Assembly: GCA_021205755.1 (NCBI GenBank)
Contig: JAJPWX010000088.1
Coordinates: forward strand, 1-47,331
Source of the DNA: Lachnospiraceae bacterium
GTDB lineage: Bacteria > Bacillota > Clostridia > Lachnospirales > Lachnospiraceae
Direction: 5' to 3'
DNA length: 47,331 nt
Shown: one piece after another, positions 34,106 through 41,600 of the stretch
Numbering within the stretch: the first letter of the stretch is position 1
Layout of the letters: every line of letters begins with the position of its first letter
Notes under the pieces: model-generated
Told to the model about the DNA's origin: nothing
Databases searched by the model: none
Seen by the model: the letters and a program-made list of their open reading frames with translations, nothing else
Program-made: the position numbers and the translations under genes

Positions 34106-35170
34106 ATGATTCTGGCAATTTTAAAAATACTGACGGATATTGTCTGGTATGCCGCCTTTATTGCCCCGGCAATCGTGGCTGTTTCCACCCCGGTTCAGGT
34201 GATTTTTCTGGCAGTGCCGGCAGTGTGGGTGATCTATGTGGTCCTTTCCTGGAAAAAACGTGACTTTATATCCGATATTCCAAGCATGGTTCTCTTCGAA
34301 GCCAGATTCCTTTTGTGTATCAGCCTGCTTGAGCTTATTTTCGTCGGTCCCGCCAAATGGCAGGCATTATGCGGCCGTCCTGTGCTTTTATTTCTTATTT
34401 TTGGTATTTTTCTTCTGCGGGCGGGGCGGATTGCAGATACCTCGGGAGGAAAACGTAGTTTTTGGGGTTCCAGCAGCATTTCGCTTCTCGCGGCGTTTTG
34501 TTCTGCGGCAATTCTTACTTCAAAAACAGTCTTAAATAGCGTACTCTGGCTTTTACGCACGGTCTATAATTGCCTGGTAATTCCGGTTCTGGAAGCAATC
34601 TTCTGGATTTTAGCCAGAATTCTGTCTGCCATCGTTTCTTTTTTCCTAATGCTTTTTTCCGGTGCCAAGCAGGAAGAAGCCCAGGAAACCGTGCTTATGG
34701 ATCTGGGGGATTCCCTGCATTTGGAAGAAATGGACACATCACAAACGCCGCTGGTCGCTAAAGTGATCGGATATATACTGATCGGGCTGGCAGCTTTAGC
34801 GATCCTTTATTTTTTCTACCGCAAGCTTTCCGGTAATGCATTCGGGTGGAGGAACGCAGCCCATGGAAGCATAACAAGGAGCAACGATGATAAAAACACC
34901 AAACAGCCCAGGCAGCGCAGCTTTTTATGGCAGGAGCGAAACATCCGGTATTATTATAAAAAGATCCTGTATTTATGCGCTGAGAAAGGGCTGGATACAG
35001 AGCATCCTCTGACCAGCAAAGACGTGAGTGAATTTGCTGCTTCCAGCCTGGGAAAAAATGAGGAATCCGAAGAATTGACTCACCTGTACCGCAGCATTCG
35101 ATACGGCGGCAGAACGGAAAGCCAGGAGCAGAAGGACAGAGCAAAAGAGATTTACAGGAGCTGGAAATGA
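34106..35170 (+). CDS. Membrane protein with DUF4129-like C-terminal tail
   Basis: A 354-aa protein with about six hydrophobic segments in residues 1-190, another helix at about 222-245 (VIGYILIGLAALAILYFF), then a soluble tail of about 100 residues (RNIRYYYKKILYLCAEKGLDTEHPLTSKDVSEFA) resembling the DUF4129 region found at the C-terminus of MoxR-associated transglutaminases. The transglutaminase core (Cys-His-Asp) itself is missing. The ATG at 34106 is preferred over a TTG at 34097 that would abut the GAGGGGGGA site. It follows DUF58 by 70 bases with a small hairpin between. Confidence 0.75.
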   Translation: MILAILKILTDIVWYAAFIAPAIVAVSTPVQVIFLAVPAVWVIYVVLSWKKRDFISDIPSMVLFEARFLLCISLLELIFVGPAKWQALCGRPVLLFLIFGIFLLRAGRIADTSGGKRSFWGSSSISLLAAFCSAAILTSKTVLNSVLWLLRTVYNCLVIPVLEAIFWILARILSAIVSFFLMLFSGAKQEEAQETVLMDLGDSLHLEEMDTSQTPLVAKVIGYILIGLAALAILYFFYRKLSGNAFGWRNAAHGSITRSNDDKNTKQPRQRSFLWQERNIRYYYKKILYLCAEKGLDTEHPLTSKDVSEFAASSLGKNEESEELTHLYRSIRYGGRTESQEQKDRAKEIYRSWK

Positions 35171-35183
35171 ATCCCGTGTAGTC

Positions 35184-35735
35184 CTAAATGCTTCCGATAT
35201 ATTCTTCCGTTTTATCCATAATGAACTTGAGGTTGACAAGGTCTTTTCCTACATCACCTGTTTCCAGTGAGTGGTTGGCATTCTCAATCACGTAAAGCGG
35301 AAATTCTTTCTTTTTACACTCTTCTCTTACTAGCGCTGTCTCCACCCAGCCGTCCTTTGTTCCGTGAAATACAATACCTGGCTGATCCATAAGCGGGAAG
35401 GACTGACCAACCGGTGTATAGTAAATGTTCTGTGTTACGAGACCATGATTCTGTCCGTAAGCAGCAGCTACTGCTGTCCCAACGCTTTTTGAGATAAACA
35501 GAATTTTATCGTATAATGTAAAATCTGTATCTTTTAAGATTTCTTCCGTTTGTGCCAATGCACGGTAGAAAGAATCTTCCATTTTTTTCGCAGAGCCCTT
35601 CACCCCGGCGGGAAAATTGCCATACGGAACCGTTATTGTCTGATAGCCATTATTTTCTGCGATCTTCCTGCTGTAATACAAAAGCGGCTTGTCCACATGA
35701 TAGCCAATGCCGGGGAAAACAACTGCAAGCTTCAT
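35184..35735 (-). CDS. Small alpha/beta-hydrolase-fold protein
   Basis: A 183-aa protein. LFISKSVGTAVAAAYG looks like a nucleophile elbow (Ser in KSVG, about residue 87), FHGTKDGWVE carries a candidate acid Asp and IENANHSLE the catalytic His, in the right order for a compact esterase or thioesterase-like hydrolase. It begins MKLAVVFPGIGYHVDKPLLYYSRK, without a signal peptide. AAAGGATG precedes the ATG. It is transcribed toward the MoxR operon from its own promoter at 35844. Substrate unknown. Confidence 0.78.
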   Translation of the reverse strand: MKLAVVFPGIGYHVDKPLLYYSRKIAENNGYQTITVPYGNFPAGVKGSAKKMEDSFYRALAQTEEILKDTDFTLYDKILFISKSVGTAVAAAYGQNHGLVTQNIYYTPVGQSFPLMDQPGIVFHGTKDGWVETALVREECKKKEFPLYVIENANHSLETGDVGKDLVNLKFIMDKTEEYIGSI

Positions 35736-35843
35736 TCTGCATCATCCTTTTCTATATCAGTATATTGTTGTTTCAATTCAGATTCTTAATCCACGATATT
35801 CTGTACTTCGCTAATATCTGTCAGCTTTGAACGATCCTACAGA

Positions 35844-35872
35844 ATCATATCATAATAATTCACTGGTCTCAA
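35844..35872 (-). promoter_or_regulatory. Promoter of the small hydrolase gene
   Basis: On the minus strand TTGAGA, 17 bases, TATGAT; predicted start near 35837, leaving a leader of about 100 bases. Confidence 0.6.
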
Positions 35873-35889
35873 TAGATTTTCATTCGTTT

Positions 35890-35918
35890 TGTTCTGTTTG
35901 TCTTTACAGAACATTTTT
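35890..35918 (+). terminator. Orphan plus-strand intrinsic terminator
   Basis: An 8-bp stem TGTTCTGT/ACAGAACA followed by TTTTT. No plus-strand gene ends within 700 bases upstream. It lies between divergent promoters and may protect the VWA/AAA operon from read-through, or end a small RNA. Confidence 0.55.
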
Positions 35919-35949
35919 ATAACGGACGGAGCGCTGACTGATTCCATAC

Positions 35950-35978
35950 TTGCATCAATGAGTAAAAACCGTTATACT
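35950..35978 (+). promoter_or_regulatory. Promoter of the VWA-AAA operon
   Basis: TTGCAT, 17 bases, TATACT on the plus strand; predicted start near 35985, about 37 bases before the ATG at 36022. Confidence 0.7.
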
Positions 35979-36021
35979 TTGATTTAGCAAAAGAAAGCAG
36001 TCACAGTCACGGAGGATAAGG

Positions 36022-37020
36022 ATGATACCCTTTGAGGAAAAAGCAGAGCAGGCAGCGCCGATGATTCTCGGATTCTTGCAGGAAAAGGCCATCGCATCCG
36101 ATCCGGAGCACGCGGGGGCATATGATCTTTCTCATTTTAAAGAAGCGTCTTGTAAGGTTGTACTGGCACATGATTCTGACCATGCTCTTTGGGAAGATAA
36201 TGACGGGTTTTTCTATTGCGCTGAAGCCCTTGCTTTATGCTTCACAGAGAATTCAGATGCGCTGCAGGAAAGATTTCATCAGCTTTGCCAGGAGGCATTT
36301 TTACGGAAATATGAGGCGAACAGTTCCAAAACGGGAATATATTCCTTTGGCGCCGGGGCAGGTGCAGGCCGCGGTAAGGAGGCAGGGACAGATTCTTCCG
36401 ATGTCACACTCTCCCGCCGGGATGGAACGGATTACCGACGGCTTCTGCGCAGGTATTGTGTACCGTGCGAAGAAGTGGTTGCGGATCTGGATTCCTTTGA
36501 CTATATTCCTTATATGTATGGGCAAAATATGTCTTCCAGACTGTGCCTGATTGATCCATTAGAATACAGTGAAGTGAACCGGCTGGATGAGCTGGCGATT
36601 GCGATCGACACCTCCGGCTCCTGTTCCGGGGAACTTGTTACGCGTTTTCTGGAGGAAACGTGGAGTATTTTGAGGCAAAGAGAAAACTTCTTCTCCCGGA
36701 TGAGGCTCCACCTGATCCAGTGTGATTCAATGATTCAGGAGTATAGGCTTTTTACAAGTGTTGAGGAATGGGAATCATCACTCGGAACTCTTAAAGTCCA
36801 GGGCAACGGGAATACGGACTTTCGCCCTGTTTTTGAGCTGTTGGATGATCTGATAGATAAAAAGGAAATCCGCACACTGCGGGCGCTTTTATATTTTACC
36901 GATGGGGACGGTATTTATCCTCAGAAAGTACCGGCATATGAAACGGCGTTCGTTTTTGTGAATCAGGAATCGGTAAAGGGAAAGGTGCCTGCATGGGCAC
37001 AGCAAATCATACTTAATTGA
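36022..37020 (+). CDS. VWA-like protein of the DUF2201 family
   Basis: A 332-aa protein. The C-terminal half is the VWA-like domain of DUF2201: SFDYIPYMYG, LIDPLEYSEVN, the metal-site motif AIDTSGSCSGEL (DxSGS), RMRLHLIQCD, GNTDFRPVF and LLYFTDGDGIYPQ. The N-terminal half lacks the HExxH-like metallopeptidase segment I would expect in full-length family members and has a Gly/Ala-rich linker (FGAGAGAGRGKEAG, about residues 110-123). GGAGGATAAGG precedes the ATG. The AAA ATPase gene follows 23 bases later, the usual ATPase/VWA pairing; function unknown. Confidence 0.85.
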   Translation: MIPFEEKAEQAAPMILGFLQEKAIASDPEHAGAYDLSHFKEASCKVVLAHDSDHALWEDNDGFFYCAEALALCFTENSDALQERFHQLCQEAFLRKYEANSSKTGIYSFGAGAGAGRGKEAGTDSSDVTLSRRDGTDYRRLLRRYCVPCEEVVADLDSFDYIPYMYGQNMSSRLCLIDPLEYSEVNRLDELAIAIDTSGSCSGELVTRFLEETWSILRQRENFFSRMRLHLIQCDSMIQEYRLFTSVEEWESSLGTLKVQGNGNTDFRPVFELLDDLIDKKEIRTLRALLYFTDGDGIYPQKVPAYETAFVFVNQESVKGKVPAWAQQIILN

Positions 37021-37043
37021 AAAACTACTGGGAGGAACACGCT

Positions 37044-38702
37044 TTGAATATACAAAAAGCACGCGAAGAAATCATTCGGACAATACGCGCCTATACTGCA
37101 CAAAAAGAAGACGGGACGTATGTAATTCCATCCCTGCGGCAGCGGCCGCTGCTTTTGATCGGACCTCCCGGTATCGGAAAAACCGCGGTTATGGAGCAGG
37201 CGGCCCGGATATGCCAGGTCGGCTTTGTCTCCTATACAATGACACACCACACCCGGCAGAGTGCGCTTGGTCTTCCTTATATCGAGCACCGCAGCTTTGG
37301 CGGGGAGGAATACGCAGTAACAGAATATACGATGAGTGAAATCATTGCCAGCGTATACCGCTGTATGGAGGAGACCGGCGTCCATAATGGGCTTCTGTTT
37401 CTTGATGAAATCAACTGCGTCTCAGAAACGCTTGCTCCCGCAATTTTACAGTTTTTACAGAACAAAACCTTTGGAAGCCATCGCCTGCCCGATGGATGGA
37501 TTCTGGCCGCCGCTGGGAATCCGCCGGAATACAATAAATCGGTTCATGAATTCGATATCGCGACGCTGGATCGTCTGAAATACATTTCGGTAGAGGCAGA
37601 TTACAGTGCCTGGCGCTCCTATGCGCTCGGGGAAGCAATTCACGGCGCGATCCTTGCTTATCTGGATACACACCCGGATCAGTTCTATCTTTTGAAGCAG
37701 ACTTACGCCAGCCGTGCTTTTGCCACTGCCCGCGGCTGGGAGGATCTTTCCTGTATGCTGAAAGAATATGAAAGCCTGGACTATCCGGTCGACGCAGAAT
37801 TAATTATCCAGTATCTGCAGGATACAGAACTTGCGGAAGAATTTGCGCTCTTCTATCATTTATATCATTCCAGAGAAAAGCATCTGCCTGTAGCGCAGAT
37901 GCTCGCCGGAGAGAAAGCGGCTATGGCAGCCTGCCAGAATCTGCTCCGCGAAAATTCTTTCGAGGAACAGCTCTATCTGGTTCACCTGATACTCTCCTGT
38001 ATCAACGGAAAGCTGAACGAATGGCAAAAATGCTGTCAGCAGATGACGCGTTTTTCAGATGCAGTCGATCGGCTGGTACGTTTTCAGAAACAGAACCATC
38101 AGTTTCAGACAACAACGACCCTCATCCATGCTTTTCTTGAAAAAGAACACGGTATTCTGAAAGTACGGCGGGATCATGGGCTCTCACCTGACTCTGAGCT
38201 GGAGGAAATGCGGCAGGCACTTCTGGATGTGCAGAAAATGGGATATCATCTGCGTGAAACGGAAGGAAATCTCATAGTTGTATCTTCTTTTGAACAATCA
38301 ACAACAGAACACACAACATCGGGCAATGCTGCATTGGAAATCAGCCTGCGCCAGGCCAGTGAAGAGGAACTCATATGCAAGGCAGCTGTCTGTGAGGAAG
38401 CTGCGAATGATATTTTAAAAATGCTGGAATGTGCAATCCAAACCATGGATCCAGAGCTTATCAGACTAGTATTTACCGGAAATTCTGTGAAGGAACAATC
38501 ATCAAACCACCTTGAAAAAATCCCGGATCAGGCGGGGAAAAACGCTGCCCTCGTTCTCTTTTTATCCTCGCTTCAGCAGAACCCGGCAGCCGGAATTTTT
38601 TTCAAACGATATCCGGATAATCCCTGTACACCGTATTGGGAGCAGCTGGATTTTTCAGCAAGGGAAAATGCGCTGAAAGAGTTTCTTGCGGCTGCCACCT
38701 GA
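37044..38702 (+). CDS. MoxR-like AAA ATPase paired with the VWA protein
   Basis: A 552-aa protein. The AAA core in the first 260 residues has LIGPPGIGKTAVMEQ (Walker A), LLFLDEINCVSETLAPAIL (Walker B), ILAAAGNPPEYN (sensor 1) and FATARGWEDLS (sensor 2). About 290 C-terminal residues are helical and Glu/Gln-rich, without a domain I recognise. The TTG at 37044 has GGAGG eight bases upstream; the frame also opens with a TTG at 37017 overlapping the VWA stop, but that lies too close to the site. It presumably works with the VWA protein as a chaperone-type complex. It ends 19 bases from the convergent PucR-type gene, with no terminator visible. Confidence 0.87.
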   Translation: MNIQKAREEIIRTIRAYTAQKEDGTYVIPSLRQRPLLLIGPPGIGKTAVMEQAARICQVGFVSYTMTHHTRQSALGLPYIEHRSFGGEEYAVTEYTMSEIIASVYRCMEETGVHNGLLFLDEINCVSETLAPAILQFLQNKTFGSHRLPDGWILAAAGNPPEYNKSVHEFDIATLDRLKYISVEADYSAWRSYALGEAIHGAILAYLDTHPDQFYLLKQTYASRAFATARGWEDLSCMLKEYESLDYPVDAELIIQYLQDTELAEEFALFYHLYHSREKHLPVAQMLAGEKAAMAACQNLLRENSFEEQLYLVHLILSCINGKLNEWQKCCQQMTRFSDAVDRLVRFQKQNHQFQTTTTLIHAFLEKEHGILKVRRDHGLSPDSELEEMRQALLDVQKMGYHLRETEGNLIVVSSFEQSTTEHTTSGNAALEISLRQASEEELICKAAVCEEAANDILKMLECAIQTMDPELIRLVFTGNSVKEQSSNHLEKIPDQAGKNAALVLFLSSLQQNPAAGIFFKRYPDNPCTPYWEQLDFSARENALKEFLAAAT

Positions 38703-38721
38703 GAGAATGGCAAAGAATATT

Positions 38722-40314
38722 TCAATCCTTCTCTTCATCCTGTTCCAGCAGCCGAAAGGAAAGCTCCAGATAAAAAACTTCTTCCGCATCCTCCAGGTCT
38801 GAATGCAGAATTTCTTTTATCTTATCCAGACGGTACAGAAAGGTGCTTCTGTGGATAAAAAGCTCCTTTGCCGTCTGCGTTGCGTTCAGATGTTGGTCGA
38901 GGTAGGTTTTCAGGGTCAGCATATATTCGGTGTGGTTTTTCTCGTCCTGCTCTTTCAGGCGCAAAAGTCCCTTATGACAGATCATGTTTGCCGGAAGTCT
39001 CTTAGTCGCCTGCTCGATGATATAAGGCAGCGCTACCTGATCAAAATAATGAATCCACAGATATGGCTTTTTGCGACTGCCAACATCCAGAGCCGTACGC
39101 GCCTGTACATACTGGCGGCGCAGGTTCATATGTCCCCGCATGGTTCTGCTGTACCCGGCTTTCAGATAGCTGTCGCGGATAAAATAAACCAGCTTTGCGG
39201 CCACTTCTTCCTCATCCATGCCAAGACGGGTCAGATCAAAAAAGCTGACCACCTCATCCCGATACAGGAAGCTGACGGAATCCCTGAACAGCTTTTGAAT
39301 ATAATGACAGATCGCTCCTGTCGAAAGCTGTTTTTGATTCAAATAAGTGATCTGCAAAATAAGACAAAGATACTCGTCTCCACTGCTCCACCCTGCCGCG
39401 TTAAGCTGGCGGCCGATCTGCACATAATCTGCGGTTCGATCCGTCAGGATGCTCTGGAAGATGGTTTCCAGGGTTCCTTTCATAGAAGCAGGCATTTCAC
39501 GGGAAAGCTGATATTCGAGATGCCCGGCCAGCGTTTCCAGAATACAGATACAGCCCGGCGTGACCGGATTATCGCATTCTGTCAGCACCAGACGATGGGT
39601 TGGCCGGCCATTTACAAACAAATTTCGGTTCACGGTACGATAACCGCTGATATAACCCGGATATAATTCAGTGTGCTCCGCCTGTGCGATCTTCTGGTAT
39701 GCCGCATCCTGCAGCAGGGCATTCATATACTCTACATTGACCCCATCCTCCGCAAACAGCCTCGCACGCTCAGGCAGCTTTTCCATATCAGCGTCTGCGA
39801 TCAGAGAAAAATCCGTGCCCATAACCATCAACGGATTCCCGAGGAATCCGGCGCTTACTTCCAGAACCTTTTCCATTCCGGCATCTCCTGCCAGCAGACT
39901 GATGATAGAGTCTTCCCATTCATCGCAAAGGTCAAACACGGCCTGAATATCATTCAGGACAGCTGCTGCGTCATTTGCTGCTATGCATACATATGCGCCA
40001 CCCGGTCTGTTCTCTTCCGCGGTCCACATGAAATTGTCAGCAGAATGATTCTCTGCTTCGCTATTATCCTTCACAGTTCCCCTCAGACAAAATACCAGAA
40101 ATGTTTTATCCGTTAAAGCTGCGTTTGCGATATCTTTTGCTTCACGCTCTGACGTAACCGGCATCACACACACGTGCCCCGGCCACTTATTGCCATTTGC
40201 GTCCAGACAAAGATAAGGCCGCAGATAACTGTCCCTGCCGGACAAACCCGCATGTCCGATTATTCTGTATTTCTTTAAAATCTGTTCATAAAGCCATACT
40301 GATGAAAGTTTCAC
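38722..40314 (-). CDS. PucR-family transcriptional regulator
   Basis: A 530-aa regulator. It ends in the PucR/CdaR helix-turn-helix (LKTYLDQHLNATQTAKELFIHRSTFLYRLDKI, about residues 465-500), preceded by a GGDEF-like/PucR_1 sensory region. The N-terminal part is without a domain I can name. The GTG at 40314 with GAGGAAAAG upstream is preferred over 40356. Such proteins usually control purine, amino-acid or sugar-acid catabolism genes next to them, but none is adjacent here, so its target is unclear. Glu/Asp-rich AEDGVNVEYMNALLQDAAY marks the family sensory part. Confidence 0.87.
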   Translation of the reverse strand: MKLSSVWLYEQILKKYRIIGHAGLSGRDSYLRPYLCLDANGNKWPGHVCVMPVTSEREAKDIANAALTDKTFLVFCLRGTVKDNSEAENHSADNFMWTAEENRPGGAYVCIAANDAAAVLNDIQAVFDLCDEWEDSIISLLAGDAGMEKVLEVSAGFLGNPLMVMGTDFSLIADADMEKLPERARLFAEDGVNVEYMNALLQDAAYQKIAQAEHTELYPGYISGYRTVNRNLFVNGRPTHRLVLTECDNPVTPGCICILETLAGHLEYQLSREMPASMKGTLETIFQSILTDRTADYVQIGRQLNAAGWSSGDEYLCLILQITYLNQKQLSTGAICHYIQKLFRDSVSFLYRDEVVSFFDLTRLGMDEEEVAAKLVYFIRDSYLKAGYSRTMRGHMNLRRQYVQARTALDVGSRKKPYLWIHYFDQVALPYIIEQATKRLPANMICHKGLLRLKEQDEKNHTEYMLTLKTYLDQHLNATQTAKELFIHRSTFLYRLDKIKEILHSDLEDAEEVFYLELSFRLLEQDEEKD

Positions 40315-40440
40315 TTGCTTTTCCTCGCATAACCATAAGCGTATGCCTGTCCTCACAAAATTCCGCTGATCCTGCCCAGCTTTTTTTATAAAATCTCAAA
40401 ACGGCCGTATTTAAGTTTCTAAAAAACATCCGTATTCATC

Positions 40441-40489
40441 ATCCCGACATTCTGCTTCAGTATACTGTGGTTCAATATAATGCCGGGAT
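40441..40489. other. Hairpin with palindromic CAGTATACTG core upstream of the PucR-type gene
   Basis: Arms ATCCCGACATT and AATGCCGGGAT (one mismatch, G-U pairable on the minus strand) enclose the 10-bp palindrome CAGTATACTG at 40458-40467. It lies 72 bases after the toxin stop and 127 bases before the PucR start, and a T-run 15 bases further on makes a weak terminator possible. The rest of the 246-base gap shows no gene. Confidence 0.4.
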
Positions 40490-40560
40490 CGATGAGAACC
40501 CTGGCTCTTCCTCTTCACTCAATCTTTTATCATTCAGCAAAATCTAGTCTGACCTTACCA

Positions 40561-41055
40561 CTATTTCCAAATTTTCTCTCTCAGCTGCTGATAAAGCTTT
40601 TCACTGATATGCCTTCCATTTTCCTGTAAAGTCTTAATACACTGTTCGATTTCCAGGGCAGTCAGCAAATGTTCTTCAAATGCCGTCATCAAAATGCCAA
40701 CCGTTCCCATAATCGTAAGGCCCATCTGTTTAGCAACAAGCCTTCCTTTCGCTTCATCCATCAGTAAAATATCCGCCCTGTTTTCATCCGATAAGATAAT
40801 CGCCTCGCTTTCACCTGCGTCTAACCCTGTAGCACGCCGCAGTAAACTGACGGATTTTGAATCTCCAACCGCAACTTTTTTTACATATTCCGCGTCAATA
40901 ATCTGTCTGGATTCTTGGTTGAATCTTTCATTTGAAATAAGTTCTTTATAAACTGCATCCGGAATCCATATTTCACCAAATAATTCCTGCAATAAATCTA
41001 AATGGTTTATTTTCAGCAAAGAAATAATTGGCGTAGTATCAGAAATTACAATCAT
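40561..41055 (-). CDS. DUF3368 PIN-domain toxin
   Basis: A 164-aa PIN-fold putative RNase of a type II toxin-antitoxin module. The acidic active-site candidates are in ISDTTPIISLLKI (Asp6), DAGESEAIIL and DILLMDEAKGR. ATGA overlap with the UPF0175 gene shows translational coupling. Probably targets RNA when free of the antitoxin. Confidence 0.88.
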   Translation of the reverse strand: MIVISDTTPIISLLKINHLDLLQELFGEIWIPDAVYKELISNERFNQESRQIIDAEYVKKVAVGDSKSVSLLRRATGLDAGESEAIILSDENRADILLMDEAKGRLVAKQMGLTIMGTVGILMTAFEEHLLTALEIEQCIKTLQENGRHISEKLYQQLREKIWK

Positions 41056-41333
41056 TTTCCCGCGCCCTTTAATTTTTGATAGTTTGAAACTTCCTCTTCT
41101 ACTTCTTCCATATCCAGATCAAGATATGGAAGGCCGATTTTTTCATAAAGTTCAATCAGATCCGTTTTATGGATTCCAAGAATCTCCGCAGCTTTTCCGT
41201 GTGAGATCGTCAGGTTCTTTATATAAGGATATAAAATGAGTGCGTTTCTTTCCAATTCCATATCTTTGTTGTAATAAGTTACATATGTTTTCATTTCTCT
41301 GGGTACTGATATTTTCACATCCGTATATGTCAT
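41052..41333 (-). CDS. UPF0175-family antitoxin
   Basis: A 93-aa DNA-binding antitoxin. The helix-turn-helix region is LTISHGKAAEILGIHKTDLIELYEKIGLPY, and the acidic C-terminus (DLDMEEVEEEVSNY) is the likely toxin-binding tail. AAGGAGGTGC precedes the ATG. A strong promoter lies immediately upstream, probably autoregulated by the complex. Confidence 0.9.
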   Translation of the reverse strand: MTYTDVKISVPREMKTYVTYYNKDMELERNALILYPYIKNLTISHGKAAEILGIHKTDLIELYEKIGLPYLDLDMEEVEEEVSNYQKLKGAGK

Positions 41334-41365
41334 TTTTAAGCACCTCCTTGTGAAGACCTAATTCC

Positions 41366-41394
41366 ATTATACCGTTGAATCAATTGCTCGCCAA
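41366..41394 (-). promoter_or_regulatory. Promoter of the UPF0175/DUF3368 pair
   Basis: On the minus strand TTGGCG, 17 bases, TATAAT; predicted start near 41359, a leader of about 26 bases. Confidence 0.75.
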
Positions 41395-41466
41395 GTGTTT
41401 TTTATTCTTTATCGGAAAATTTTTCTCCCATCACATCTGCTTTTCTCGTCTTCCCTCATTTTGGGC

Positions 41467-41506
41467 AAAGATAAAAGCACTCAGAAATCACCTTTCTGAA
41501 TGCTTT
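41467..41506 (-). terminator. Intrinsic terminator of the P-type ATPase operon
   Basis: On the minus strand a 14-bp stem with one U-G pair (41493-41506 against 41474-41487) and a 5-base loop, followed by TTATCTT. It lies 95 bases after the ATPase stop and isolates the toxin-antitoxin pair. Confidence 0.8.
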
Positions 41507-41600
41507 ACAGAAATTTCTCTTTACTTTTCATGAAACACAAAGCATTATTTATCGCTGTACCAGTTGAAACATTCTCACTGCCCAATTTTGCAGGCTAAAG

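Noticed and set aside
38803..39666. A 287-codon plus-strand frame inside the PucR-type gene
   Set aside because: Antisense shadow; no ribosome site, no recognisable domain.
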